Origin: Rusavskia elegans | Taxonomy: Eukaryota > Ascomycota > Lecanoromycetes > Teloschistales > Teloschistaceae | Direction of reading: 5' to 3' | Assembly (NCBI GenBank): GCA_011316305.1 | Contig: SAUG01000009.1 | Span: 558,001 to 622,000 of the forward strand | Length of the DNA stretch: 64,000 nucleotides | Shown here: positions 1 to 11,277 of the stretch, in pieces | Layout: each line of letters starts with the position of its first letter | Position numbering within the stretch: the first letter of the stretch is position 1 | Position numbers and translations under genes: made by a program | Notes under the pieces: model-generated | Database searches by the model: none | Seen by the model: the letters and a program-made list of their open reading frames with translations, nothing else | What the model was told of the DNA's origin: nothing

Positions 1-1892
1 AGAATGTTGCTATTTCCGGTCCACCCGGGATTTTTCGACTGACGAAGTTCAAGCAAACGATTCCGGCGTCGATGCTTACAGCCAACGATCGAATATCTAT
101 AGATCCGTACGGCATCATTCCTTGCGACAGTTCTATCATATCAGGCGCATCCAGCATCAACGAGGCTATTGTCAGGGGCGAATCCGTACCCAAAGCCAAA
201 GCGACGGGCGATTTCCTTTTGGCCGGCACTCGTAATGGACCAGGCAAACTCGAAGCGTTCGTTAAACAAGATCAGCAAGGCTCTTTTCTCTCCCAGCTGA
301 TCAGAACGGCGGAGGATGCATCCGCCAGCAAAGCGACGATCCAAGTAGGAGTTGACAGGATTACGCAGCATTTCGTGAGCTTTGTCTCCGTGGTATCGAC
401 TACAGATTCTATGTGGCTATTTTTAAAACTGGAAAGCGGTCTGTCGCCTCTTCTGAGGTTCAACCTGGCCTCGCAACGAATGATGACTATACTGGCGACG
501 GCATGTCCTTTGCGCTTTGGGACTTGCCACACCATGCGCTATCATGGCGGGTATAGGTGAGCAGCTTGATGTAACAGCCTGCTACTTTCTGACCCGGTTG
601 TAGACGTTGCGTGGAAAGGGTATCCTTATGACGGAGGGAGCCAAAACGATGGAGAACCTTACCAAGGTGACCCATGTTGTCATGGACAAAACCGGGACTT
701 TTACCGAAGGAAGGCTCAAAGTATCGAGTATGAGGACTAGCGGAGTCTGGAAGGACAATGTACAGAAGCTGTGTACCTTGATTTGCGCTGCCGAAGAGCA
801 CGGCGCTTCTGCCCATCCCATTGGGGCGGCCATGTTCCGAGAAGGCCTAAAGATGGCTGGAAACAACTGGGACGAATACAAGAGCCGGGGCAAGCTTCGA
901 GACCTCCAAGAAGTCGCTGGGCAAGGCGTGGTCTACCATCAGGACCTTGGGGACGAGGAATGGCGATCTGTTTGCGTCGGCAGTCCGAAATTGATGGTGG
1001 ACAGTGGTGTGCAGCAGTACGTCTCATCGGCACCAGAAGCTGTCTCGTTTGATACAGTATGCCAGGTGGCAGTGGACGGAATGCTCTCAGCATCGTGCGT
1101 ACTTCATGTAATGCCCCGAAACCAGATGGTGCAGGGTGTTTTGCTAACCAGTCAGGACCAACTGAGACCGAGACGCCAGAGATTGTATTGATGGATTGAA
1201 AGCGAGGGGCTTACATATCACCATGGTGAGTTGTGGTGCGGTGCGCTGGCTGCTTGTTGCAGGAAAGCATACTGATTGTGACAGCTCACGGGCAACAACC
1301 AAGAAGAAGCGCAACGGATCACAAGTCAACTTGACGTATCAGTGATGGTCGCAAGTGCAACACCTCTCAAGAAACTCGAGCACATTCAGATGCTGCAGAA
1401 GAAAGGCCATAGAGTGGCCATGGTAGGCAATGCAACAGAAGAAGTCGAACTGGAAGATTGACTCGTTGAACAGATAGGAGACGGCATCAACGATGGACCT
1501 AGCTTAGCAGCAGCGGATGTCGGCATTATGATGGCTCATGGCAACAAGTGTCTTTCTAGTGGAGGCAACGTTCTGATATTGGCATCGAAGCTGCAATCAC
1601 TGTTGACCTTGTTCACGGTAGCCGAGCGTACGATGAAGCAGGGGCGGGTCAACGTCGTCTGGGCTCTTGGGTACAACACGGTAGCCATTGGTCTTGCTGT
1701 GGGGATTGGGCGGCCATGGGGCCTGTATGTCGGTCCATAAGTGTTGCACGGTCTTTTCTTACTTTTGTGGTAATGAGGACTGACATGAATAGGACCATGG
1801 CCGCAGCGATGATGTCTCTGCCATCGACGGCAATCACATATCAAGGAATACGCCTCCGTCAAAGACTGCTGGATGAACTGTCGTCCCAATAA
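1..1892 (+). pseudogene. Copper-type P1B ATPase, broken, 5' end outside the window
   Basis: Remnant of a heavy-metal (Cu) transporting P-type ATPase. From the left edge one frame covers the actuator domain (NEAIVRGESVPKAKATGD) and the membrane helix before the metal site. At about 501-511 one extra T breaks the CPC motif: ACP is in one frame and CALGLATPC in the next. An intron at about 558-603 precedes another frame break at AWK/GILMTEG (about 618). The phosphorylation motif DKTGTFTEG follows, then SAHPIGA in place of the usual SEHP. Two further frame changes occur near 1165-1190. The last part is well preserved across introns 1213-1285, 1423-1473 and 1725-1792 and contains LTGNN (usually TGDN), GDGIND and a final helix. 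At least four frame breaks make a working pump very unlikely. Domain order and motifs are seen directly; copper specificity is inferred from the CPC motif. Confidence 0.85.
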
Positions 1893-2646
1893 AGATGAGC
1901 ATGATGACAAATACTGCGATTGGACGAGAACGAGTCACGCTATGACAACTAGTCCGTCTTTGTCTTGGCGCCAAGCATATGCATTAACCCTAAAGTAACT
2001 GTTCACTGTTTTACTTCAATTCTTCACCTACGTTGTACCTGCCCACCTATCGTTGCCCGAGGCGATGACCGCCTTGGACTGCTACAACAGGCGTCCAGGG
2101 TATCGCGAGTCATGTGTTGTTCTTACTATCGCGTCGTGTTGTGCTGACACGGAGCTATACATACGAAGATGGTAAGGTTAACAGGTTCAGGTCCATTATT
2201 ATCGGATTGCTTCCCATCAATCTCTCCACAATCATAGCAGGTCAAAACTCTCGGTTCATGTCCTATCACGGGGCTCAATTATCCCAGAAGTCTTCCCGCA
2301 TGGCCGAGATGGCATTGTTGTCAAGCCCGGTGCGTGACAGGACCGTCTCCGGGTTACGCTACGATGCGCCGGCTTCGGCGGGGACTTTACACGACCACGA
2401 GGCCTAGTCGACTTCCCCTGACTCTATACGTCCGTCTAGATAGACTGGTGAGCCGTGTCCACGGATCATCGGTGCTCGTTTTAGCTGCATATCTCCTTTG
2501 AAAGGGCAGCTTTGGGCTGCAGATACGTACCAACCCTGGTTCTCCATCGTGAAGCCAGACTCTGGTATCTCGGTACGATCTACTTGTAATTTCAAGTCGA
2601 GGGCAACTATAGCACATCGTCAATCTCAATCTCATCGCCACCAACC
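1893..2646. other. Intergenic stretch, no supported gene
   Basis: About 750 bases between two gene remnants. Only short open frames without recognisable domains are present. Base composition is ordinary and not AT-rich, so RIP is not evident here. Confidence 0.5.
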
Positions 2647-2928
2647 ATGTCGACGGTACCAAAGTACATGGGTCTTAATGGCCACCCACTCGGCATCGTC
2701 TTTACATCCATATTGACCTTTGGCTTCGTGCTCGTCGGTTACGATCGAGGTACATGGCGCTGATCCGATGCAACGATTAAATACAGGCCTGATCTGATGC
2801 GTACAGGTGTGATGAGTGGAGTAATCCAGACCCCCTTGTGGCTTGAGAATTTCCCCGCCGTCGATGGTAGTCCCAACATGTTGGGCTTTACTGTTGCCAT
2901 ATGTGACATTGGCTACTTGAAGTACCGC
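2647..2928 (+). pseudogene. MFS sugar transporter, N-terminal fragment only
   Basis: Starts with MSTVPKYMGLNGHPLGIV, then a first membrane helix ending GYDR, an intron of about 57 bases (2751-2807, GTACAT to GTACAG), and a second exon reading GVMSGVIQTPLWLENFPA. This is the conserved start of fungal sugar/hexose transporters (usually GYDQGVMSGII). Resemblance stops after FTVAICDIG near 2915, and the sequence runs straight into a transcription-factor fragment. Only about 80 of the roughly 500-550 residues usual for the family remain, so this is a truncated gene joined to foreign sequence. Confidence 0.75.
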
Positions 2929-2934
2929 AACAGT

Positions 2935-4772
2935 CCCCCTTCGGCGGACCACCACCAATGGAAACGATCATCGGTGCTGCAGGTATCTACTTCTGCTACT
3001 GTCACAACCAACCGTACTCTCTGTTTCATGAAGAAACTTTCAGGAATCGACTCGTGTCGAACCAAGTACCATAGCATCTGTTGTTTGCGTTTTTGGCTGG
3101 CTCCGTTCGATATTCAACCGACCCATACTACGAAGACAAGGTGGGTGCTATCAGTGCATACTCAGTCAAGGCCTGGAAAGCCATGGTTCTTCCTTGGAAT
3201 GACATCGAGACAGATGTCGTTATTAGTATCGTGCAGACTAAACTTCTCCTTGCTATCATCGATTATGCCGGTAAGTCGAGCTTTGCCCCTATCGGACCGA
3301 CACGGCTGAGATCTTGAAGATGGGAAGACGCAAGGTGCCTGGATCAAGGTTGGCCTCGCCATTCGAATGCCCAAGATTGCAGCCTCATGCTGGAAACCGA
3401 TCCGGAGTTGCCACCAATCCAGCAGGAGGAACGGAGAAGGGTTTTCTGGTCCTTTTATATCGCGGACAAGCTCACATCCTGTGGGAGGGAACGTCCCCCG
3501 GCGATTCTTGACGCTAACTGTAAATTGCAATTGCCCTGCGACGAATTGGCCTTTCGAGCAGGACAATTATACCAAACCCCAACATGAAGTCATAAGTGAA
3601 GCCCCCAGCGCCCCCTTGAGCTATGGTAGGTGCACGACTGTGTCCCCCTTGAAGTGTACTAGGCAATATAACAAAACTCCCGATTGACATCATGCTTCGC
3701 AGATGACCCGCCTTGAAGCATTCCGCCAGAGTTCCTCCCGTTTCGCAATCCTGATCAATTCAAGCACTCAGATTGCCCATCTTTCCCAAGAAGATGTAGC
3801 TGACCTCGTCGAATGCCTGGATTATTCACGGCTTTCGACGGCTCCGCGGCGGAAGTCTCAAGGGGACAATGGCGAACCAAGCCCCGAATCTCCCAAGCCC
3901 TTTCTTCGACGATTTTCTGAACCTGCTCCCTCTGGATCACTCACTAAGGTTTGGTGACATGCGGCTTCCGAGCGTTTTCGCCGACAAGGACGATTTTGGG
4001 GCTATCCCCGACGACGAGTCAAGCACTACCACTGGTAATCTACCTACTCCTGCTCTAACCGCGACGGCCACAAACCCAGTGGTAGGAGCAAACAACGCAA
4101 GTGGGAAAAGCGGCGGCGCATACCATGGCAAGGACATCAACCCGGTCGGAGGAAGCGGTGGCAGGGGTACTGGTTTTCGAGGAAGCAACCAGCAGCACCA
4201 CCGCGCTGCTAGCTCCCACATACGCTCCACTTTCCCCCGAAGCGGTGGATTATCCCCATCCAATCTCACCACCCAAAACCAAGAACCTTCCAACATTCCC
4301 ACCAACACCATGACGAACAACAAGCTTCCATAGAACTCACCCACCAATCGCCCTTGTCGTTCGATCCTCTTCGTACTCCAAACCCTTATACAGCCTCTTA
4401 TCTACCGTTCATGTCCTCCTTGACACCACTCCTCACTCGATCCATCTCAACAACAGCAACCCACGAACCCGCCACGGCAGCCTGCGCACCTTCAAGAGCG
4501 GCGATATCTCAAACACAGCCTTACTCTAATACCCCCACCGAGCAACAACAACCTCGCCATGACAGACCTTCAGCATCCGGCACACGTCAACCTGGACCGC
4601 CGCTGCTGACTCATAGACGATAACCATCGTACGAGCAACTGCAATCGCAAGGGCAGCAAGGAGATGATGTCGCGGACGGTGGGAACCATTTCTCGAATAT
4701 CGGGGCTGGATATGGTGGTATTAGAGGGATTGCCGTGCCTGGTACCGGAGGGGAAGGAAGACGGGTGCGTTG
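2935..4772 (+). pseudogene. Fungal-specific (Zn2Cys6-type) transcription factor, middle and C-terminal part, broken
   Basis: The region reads as the 'Fungal_trans' regulatory domain of zinc-cluster factors: YFCYCHNQPYSLFHEETF, an in-frame TAG near 3070, then LLFAFLAGSVRYSTDPYYED and DIETDVVISIVQTKLLLAI, an intron near 3270-3318, then GKTQGAWIKVGLAIRM. One base is lost at about 3370 and the frame resumes as LMLETDPELPPIQQEERRR and VFWSFYIADKLTSCGRERPP. A Ser/Pro/Gln/Gly-rich C-terminal part seems to extend to about 4772. No Zn2Cys6 DNA-binding motif is visible upstream, where the sugar-transporter fragment lies instead. The stop, the frame break and the missing DNA-binding domain mark it as a pseudogene. 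The C-terminal boundary is uncertain. Confidence 0.75.
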
Positions 4773-5706
4773 ATGTGTGGTACCGTCGCCAGTGGGAGTA
4801 GTAAATGACGGGACGAGCTGCCTCGCAGCTGTACCATAATTTCTGTACAATACGTCAGGATGATATCCCTTGTCGAGGTAACAGTTGTTACAACTCCCTC
4901 TATACAATTGTTTCTAGATAACAAAGAGACCGCGTGGGCAGCTTTATAGAAGACATAACGGCGGCCCGTCCAGGCGGTCAGATCGTATTCGTCAAAAGTA
5001 TACTACACCCACCTGGTGCCATAACGGCCTTAGGATCCCTTACTTATCCAACTAGAAGACTATACATATATATTTATCCTCACGCATATTATGAGGCATG
5101 TAAGCACCAGCCATCAACAAATCCTTTGCTGGTTTTGTAGTATCCCTCGTGCATCTATCTCAATACCCTACTCAAATAGATATTCTCACCACACACCTTA
5201 CCAGCCAATTTAGTCCACAGAGGCCAATACCATACCGAAAGTTAAAGTTAAGGGTAAGGGTATATGCATGATTCGGAACGGAATACAATCTACTTACGTA
5301 AATATCGCTTGAACCTGTTAATGGGATAAGGGTTTTTGGCTTCTAGCTAGAACGTTGAGGATTAGAGGATTTGGGTTGGGGTTCTGGGTTCTGGGAACTG
5401 CGCGGATTCAAAGGCTCCGCGGGAAAGTAGAAAAGTTGCCAAAGGGGTGTCGAGGATGGATGGCTGGAGCTTGCTTACAGGCATGGTATGGTATGGTATG
5501 GTATGGTACGGAGGAGAGTGGGGCTTTGATGCTTGCTACCTACCTACCTTGGTTGTTGAGAGCGTTTCGTAGTATTTCATGCTGGCGGTTTTGGGTTGAG
5601 GGATCATGGAATTAAGGGGTATATTTACAAATTCGAATCCCCGGGTACGATATTTATATGGTATTAGTACGACTGGCCGGATCTATACTTCAAAAAGTCG
5701 CCTACT
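4773..5706. repeat. Intergenic stretch with a short GGTAT pentanucleotide repeat
   Basis: No gene is supported. A perfect run of about five GGTAT units lies near 5483-5507. The rest is unstructured and partly AT-rich, downstream of the 3' end of the minus-strand ligase gene. Confidence 0.5.
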
Positions 5707-8678
5707 CTACGTCAATTGCACTTTCGGTACAAGACCCTCCTTCTCCAGCAATCCGCGCATCAAAGTGCCGATTTCGCCCGGATGCACGGCGATTGTGACG
5801 CCCGCGGCTTCGAGCGCTTTGATCTTATCTTCGGCGGTTGCGGAACCGCCGGCAACTGTATTATACCCATATCCATCAACATCATCTAGCAACTCAAACG
5901 AAAGATAAATCAGGGGCAAAGCAGAAAAAGAAGAAGAAGAAGAAGAAGAGGGGAGAAAATGAAAGCGCACTCACCGGCACCAGCATGACCCATGACCCTA
6001 CCCCTCGGCGCCGTCCTCCCTGTAACCATACCCACAACCGGTTTCTTCCTTCCTCCCTTCGCCACAACCTCTGTATCCCACCGCTGCAAAAACGCCGCGG
6101 CCTCCATCTCCGCTTCGCCCCCGATTTCCCCCAAAACCACAATCCCTTTCGTCCCGTAATCCCTCAACAGCGCCTCCAAGCCCTCTCTCAAGCTCGTTCC
6201 CGGCAACATGTCCCCGCCGACTCCGATACACAGACTCTGTCCTAACCCGACTCGCGTGGTCGCGCCTACGGCTTCGTAACTCAATGTCCCGGATTTCGAC
6301 ACGATCCCTACGCATCCGGCTCGATACTGCAGATGCGGCATTATGCCTATGCGGCACTTTGCCGGTGGGGCGATGATACCGGGGCAGTTTGGGCCGACGA
6401 GACGGGATACGGATTGGGTGCGTAGGGCGGCTTGTACGCGGAACATGTCGTGGAGGGGGACGTGTTCGGCGACGGAGACGATGAGGGGGATTTCGGCTTC
6501 GATGGCTTCGAGGATGGCGGAAGAGGCATGGATGGCGGGGACGAGGACCGCGGTGGCGTGGGGTTTGGAGGCGAGGGAGGGGAGGGCGGCGCGGAGGGTG
6601 GGGAAGACGGGGAGATGGGAGAGGGAGGGTTGAGGGTGGGGAGATGAGGATGTGATGGATGGGGAAATGCCGCCTATGATTTGGGTGCCGTAGGCGAGAG
6701 TTGCGAGGGCGTTGGAGGTTGCCTAGATGGGGTTGTGAGATTAGAGTGGTGGTAATGATGGGTCGAGATGCTGGCAAGAAACACACGGCCCGCTTTTACC
6801 CTGGTGCACTATGAGATGGTGGATTCTTGGATTTGGGGGATTGGCATTTATAACAATTCGGTGCCATGTAATTGAACACTCCATTCACCATCACAGGGGT
6901 AGAGGAGGGAATAAAGAAGAAAGATCTTTAGGAGAACGTACTGCTTTGCCCGTGAAACCTTGATACATGATCTTAGTGTCTTGACAAATGTTGAGGTTCG
7001 AAATCGTTGAGGCTTTCGAGGATTGTGATGCATATCTGGCAGTAGTGCTCGCCATGCCTCGTCTGCTGTTGGACTGAGCGTACAGTGTCTTCTGATTCAA
7101 GTGCTGAAGGGCTGAGCTCGAGAAGGTTCGAACGGACTGCGGGTTCACAGTGGTCGATCTGAGATTATTCGGTCCATTGCTTCCAACGCTTGCTGCTGTG
7201 GCTTTGGAGGTAGAGGCTCCTGGGTGGAGGCTGGATCCTGCCAACTCAATTGCTTTTTTCACGGCACTTCCGAATTCGTCTTCAGCGAACAGCTGGAGGC
7301 CGCTTTCTGCAATCTGTTGCTGTAGATCAGCTACAGCAGTTCTATTCGACTCTCTGCTTGGTAAGCCACGCGGTGAGTGCTCAGGTGCTGGCATACCATC
7401 TTCTGTCCTTCGGCTGAATTGGTCCCCTGAAGACGAACGACAATTGGTATGCCGTGAAAGTTCTGCGCTGCAGCGATGATAGACTCGGCTATCATATCGC
7501 AGCGAGTGATACCTGCAACGACAACATATCAACATGCTTCAGTCCAAGCCGAGTATATTACTGGAGTTACCTCCAAAGATATTCACGAGGATAGTATTGA
7601 CTCTCTTGTCGCTCAAAATGAGCTCGAAGGCTTTCACCATGGTTTCTTTAGTGGCTTGCCCTCCACCGTCAAGGAAGTTGGCGCAGCTGCCACCATACGT
7701 AGCAACAGCATCATTCGTTGCCATGGCCAAGCCAGCTCCATTCACGAGGCAGCCGATGTTGCCTTCGAGTTGGATATAGACCAAGCCGTGCTGTTCAGCT
7801 TCAAGTTCGACTGCCATCTCTTGACTCTTGTCCCGGAGACTAAAGATTCGGCTCTGGCGTCTGGATGCTGCATTGTCGATGGACACTTTCGAGTCGGCAC
7901 AGATCAAGCGGCCAGAATCCGACTCACGTATCAAGGGATTGATCTCTACGAGTGTAGCATCACATTCTTTGAAAAAGGTGAACAAGGGTTGAAGTATGGC
8001 AGTCAGTTGGCCCCGATCCAACGCAAAACGATCGCACAAGGCATGTGTGGTTTCTTCGGTCACGCCTGCCGAATATTGCAATGGGACTTTGAAAACGGCG
8101 TTGGGATCTTTGGCCGCCAGTTCCTCGACACCACCACCGCCTTGAGACATGATGAGCACTGGGCAACCATTGGACCTGTCTGTGGTGATTGCGAGGTAGA
8201 ATTCATGCGTGATGTTCAACTGCTCCACGACATATACCTTATCGACAGGCAGACCTTCAGGCGGCGTTTGTTTGGTGAAAAGCCTTTGACCAAGCATTTT
8301 GGAAGAGATGTCTCGACCTTCATCTGACCTTTGAGTCTGTGGCATTAGCTTCATGGCAGGAGAGGACTCGTTTCATGCTTGAGCAATAGAGACTGACGAT
8401 GCAACGACGCGTAGACCGCCCTTGAATCCGTTGTCGAAGCTTCCCAGACCACGTCCCCCAGCAAGAATTTGGGACTTGATTACACCTCTGCCTCCAATCT
8501 CATCAAGGTATTGGGCGACCTGAGCCGGTGTGGTAGCGAGCCAGCCGCGAGGCACTGGGATTTGGTACTGAGCCAGGAGATGCTGTGCTTGATATTCATG
8601 GATACTCAAACATCGCCTTTGACCGAGAGTACTCTTGATCAGTGCTTTGGAAGGGTGCCAGAGGCTTGCACGAGGCAT
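5707..8678 (-). CDS. Succinyl-CoA ligase with beta and alpha subunits fused in one polypeptide
   Basis: Exons by splice signals and frame: 8678-8394, 8348-7571, 7512-7397, 7313-6942, 6722-5975, 5855-5707; 815 residues. The start at 8678 gives a basic mitochondrial-type leader (MPRASLWHPSKALIKSTLGQ); an in-frame ATG at 8726 is the alternative. Residues about 30-420 are the ATP-grasp beta subunit (SIHEYQAQHLL, DATLVEINPL, VNGAGLAMAT, NIFGGITRCDMIAE, RLQGTNSAEGQKM). Residues about 495-815 are the alpha subunit (IMYQGFTGK, GPNCPG, LGEIGG with Glu near 716, and VMGHAGA with the phospho-histidine near 763). Active-site motifs of both halves are kept. The roughly 75-residue linker is Ser/Arg-rich like a second transit peptide. 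Eukaryotes normally encode the subunits separately. Likely mitochondrial; the acid substrate (succinate or another dicarboxylate) is not shown by sequence. The 8393-8349 intron has a weak donor. Confidence 0.85.
5923..5952. repeat. GAA microsatellite inside the last intron of the fused ligase gene
   Basis: A run of GAA/AAG triplets lies between splice donor 5974 and acceptor 5858 of the minus-strand ligase gene. Being intronic, it does not change the protein. Confidence 0.7.
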
Positions 8679-9312
8679 CGTTACAACGATTGGAGGATGG
8701 CTTGACAGTACAAAAGCATCGGACACGAGAATAGATAGGGAGACGCGCTGAAAGTATGACGTTACTTGACCTTACTCTCAATGGGATGGACAGCACCGGT
8801 ATCACGGTCCGCCTTGGCGGGAGAGACCGGGATGGAGACATGAAATCAAGGCTGGTAGATCCGACACCTGATGCATAGACTATGGGTGAGCCTTGTCATA
8901 ACTACGCAGCCTCGTGATGTGCCATCTCAGCGGCTTTGAATATCATTAATTAATGAGCTCACTCGGCTTTCGGTGGACGTGTCACGTGACTTTACAGCCT
9001 TGGCACTACAGCCTTCTACGAGATTGTTAATTAATACCTGAAAAGCAAAAAGCTTTCAAAACCAAGACTCTCAAGGCACATCATTCTTCACAACTAACCC
9101 ACCACGTCGTATTATGAAGTCAGTGTTGTGAAGAGTGGTATACAAATCGACACCTCGACATAGAACACCATTTTGACGGTTATATGGCTGTATAGCCCCA
9201 GGAAATGTATATTCAATAGCGCAATCGTATCAATCCGCAATCGTCATCTGCACATTTCATGATCTCATCCACCTGCTACCATGGTGCTGCATCATGTCCT
9301 TTGAGCTGCAAC

Positions 9313-10297
9313 TCAACTGGTGACATCACCTAGCATACCAACCTCGAAGTCGCCTGAGCTGCTGCGGCCCCACAACTTGATCGATGTTGTCTCGGCGCCC
9401 TTCTCCAGCAGTGCTCGATACGCCTCCCCGGCGTAGAACGGAGCCGTAGCCCGGTACTGGATGGATTGCGGTATCGTGTAGTCGTTCTCCTGCATCTCTC
9501 CAAAAGTCGAGCATGTTGATCAGATTCAAAGGGCCGTGTACGACAACGTCTCGGTGACCTTCGACCTCCCTACACCATGGCCGCGAATAGTGTATCTTGT
9601 GTCCATTGAATGTTAGGGCCGAGAAGCGAAAAAGCGAGACGTCTGTCTGCAGGAAATCGCGCGCCTTTTGGGAAGCATCTTGTGGCGAAGGAGGCTGACC
9701 ATCACTTTCGCTGGCATCCGGCAACGGCGCCGGCCCCGAGAGCTTCGTCCGAAACACCCAATTTCTCTTGTCGACCAGAGCTGGTCCTTTTGCGTTCTCA
9801 AATGATTTCTCGACACGGATGATGGTCATATCCTCGCCTGTCCTGCCGGTTTTAGGCACCGCAGAGACAAGTCTTGTTGTTTCAACTGCCTCTTCCCCGA
9901 TCCGGAGCGGATTACCCTTCATCCATTTCATCTCGCCACCAGCCCACATTCGTCGGGTGAAGGGCTCCCCAGGACTAAAGCTGATGTCTGTGCCATCGTT
10001 GCCGAGTTCGTCTGGCAGCGCTATTGGAGTGAAATAGATGAGGTGATAGCCAGGCGCAAGTGGCGTGCCGTTCTCCGGAGCGAATCGTCTGAGATCGTCA
10101 GCGTCTCGGTACAGACGAGGCCTGTTCAGAGTCAAGCTGAGACGTTGTGTCTGATTTGCGTCGAGAAGCTGCTTCCTGATCACTTGGGCGTCTTTTGCTC
10201 TCTGAAGCAGTTCATCAGCCAGTCGTCTTGTTATAGCCGAGATGTTCGCCGGAGCTAGACGCCGAAAGCTCTGCTGCATTTCTCTTTTCGCTGTCAA
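9313..10297 (-). pseudogene. HTD2/mesaconyl-CoA hydratase-type (MaoC hotdog) enzyme with a C-terminal frameshift
   Basis: An uninterrupted frame from 10297 to about 9503 matches the double-hotdog hydratase family that includes yeast mitochondrial Htd2 and mesaconyl/itaconyl-CoA hydratases. Visible motifs are FAPENGTPLAPGYHLIYFTP, RRMWAGGEM, then in the second hotdog FRFSALTFNGHKIHYSRP and VVHGPLNLINMLDFW. At about 9495-9503 the frame changes: the conserved C-terminus (ENDYTIPQSIQYRATAPFYAG to the stop at 9313) is read in another frame, while the original frame runs on to a stop at 9326. Loss of a GA in a GAGAGA run, or one inserted base, would explain it. The N-terminus is basic and could be a mitochondrial leader. 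It is on the same strand as, and 634 bases upstream of, the fused CoA ligase. It may be a recent pseudogene, a sequencing error, or a protein with an altered tail. Confidence 0.75.
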
Positions 10298-11277
10298 ATG
10301 GACATTGTGCGATGACCAGGGAAGGGTGGTTCAAGGGATGGATATCAGATCGACGTCGGATCTGAAGTCTGATGAGGGTATCCGCAGTAATAGCACCTAT
10401 AGGTGAAGTCTATGGGATAGAGGCTCACGTGGTCAATGGAAAGGTAATGCAGTTCACAAGATACGTCGAGACACTGGTGTTGGCGGCTGATCCGTCCCCT
10501 GGTATGGAGCAGTCATACCGGCGATGAGGCCGACTCGCTGAAATCCCTGAAAACAAGTGATACAACACGGAACCTTCATGCATCACAAGAGCTTGTCGTC
10601 GGAAAATGACCTCTGTCGAACCGTGCGATCGTGAAGGATGACAGCAGCTGGCTCACAAGAATCGACTTTGTCTCGATTGGCCTCGGCAGATTACTAAGTG
10701 GAGCAACAACCGCGCCGAGGTTGGCGCACTGCTACGGCTAGCGAAAGGTCGTCTTAACAATTCTCCACCAATTGGGCGGAACGTTCCGTCATTGACGCCA
10801 CACCTTGGACTTCACCACACCAGAGAAGATTGCACTTCCAGAGAGAGACTAATATAAGGTATCGATGAGATCGTCGAACTTCTTACAAAGCCTACTTGTG
10901 GTGTCCTCGTATCCAACATAATCTGCCCGAGTATTCCGTCACAGCGTACGAAATAGAAGGCAACTATACCCTGCTCGTATTTTATAGATACCCATAGAGT
11001 CTTCAGATTCCCCTATCAGTAAAGCTATTCTCGTCTTCACTTTTGACAATTTAGCCTACTCTTTAGAGCTAGGCATTATCTTTTTATCAATTCTGATACG
11101 CACTTCTAGAAAATCGCCTCCTACCAGGCTGCAGTTGAATCGTACTGCTTTCAATAACTAAGCTGGGGACGATAGTGGGAAGTCCCCTTCTTGCAGCTAG
11201 ACGAGCGAACAAGTTCATCGAAGCAGCACTCACACTGTCATGGGAGACTCATGATGGAAGGGACAGCACAGCCCTCG
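10298..11277. other. Intergenic region between divergent genes
   Basis: No coding region is supported. It contains the upstream regions of the minus-strand hydratase and the plus-strand Cdc123 gene. Nothing else was recognised. Confidence 0.5.

Noticed and set aside
5620..5650. tRNA B-box-like ATTCGAATCC
   Set aside because: No matching A box or cloverleaf could be found around it.
5998..6786. A 262-codon minus-strand frame rich in Arg/Pro/His
   Set aside because: Shadow of the alpha half of the fused ligase in another frame.
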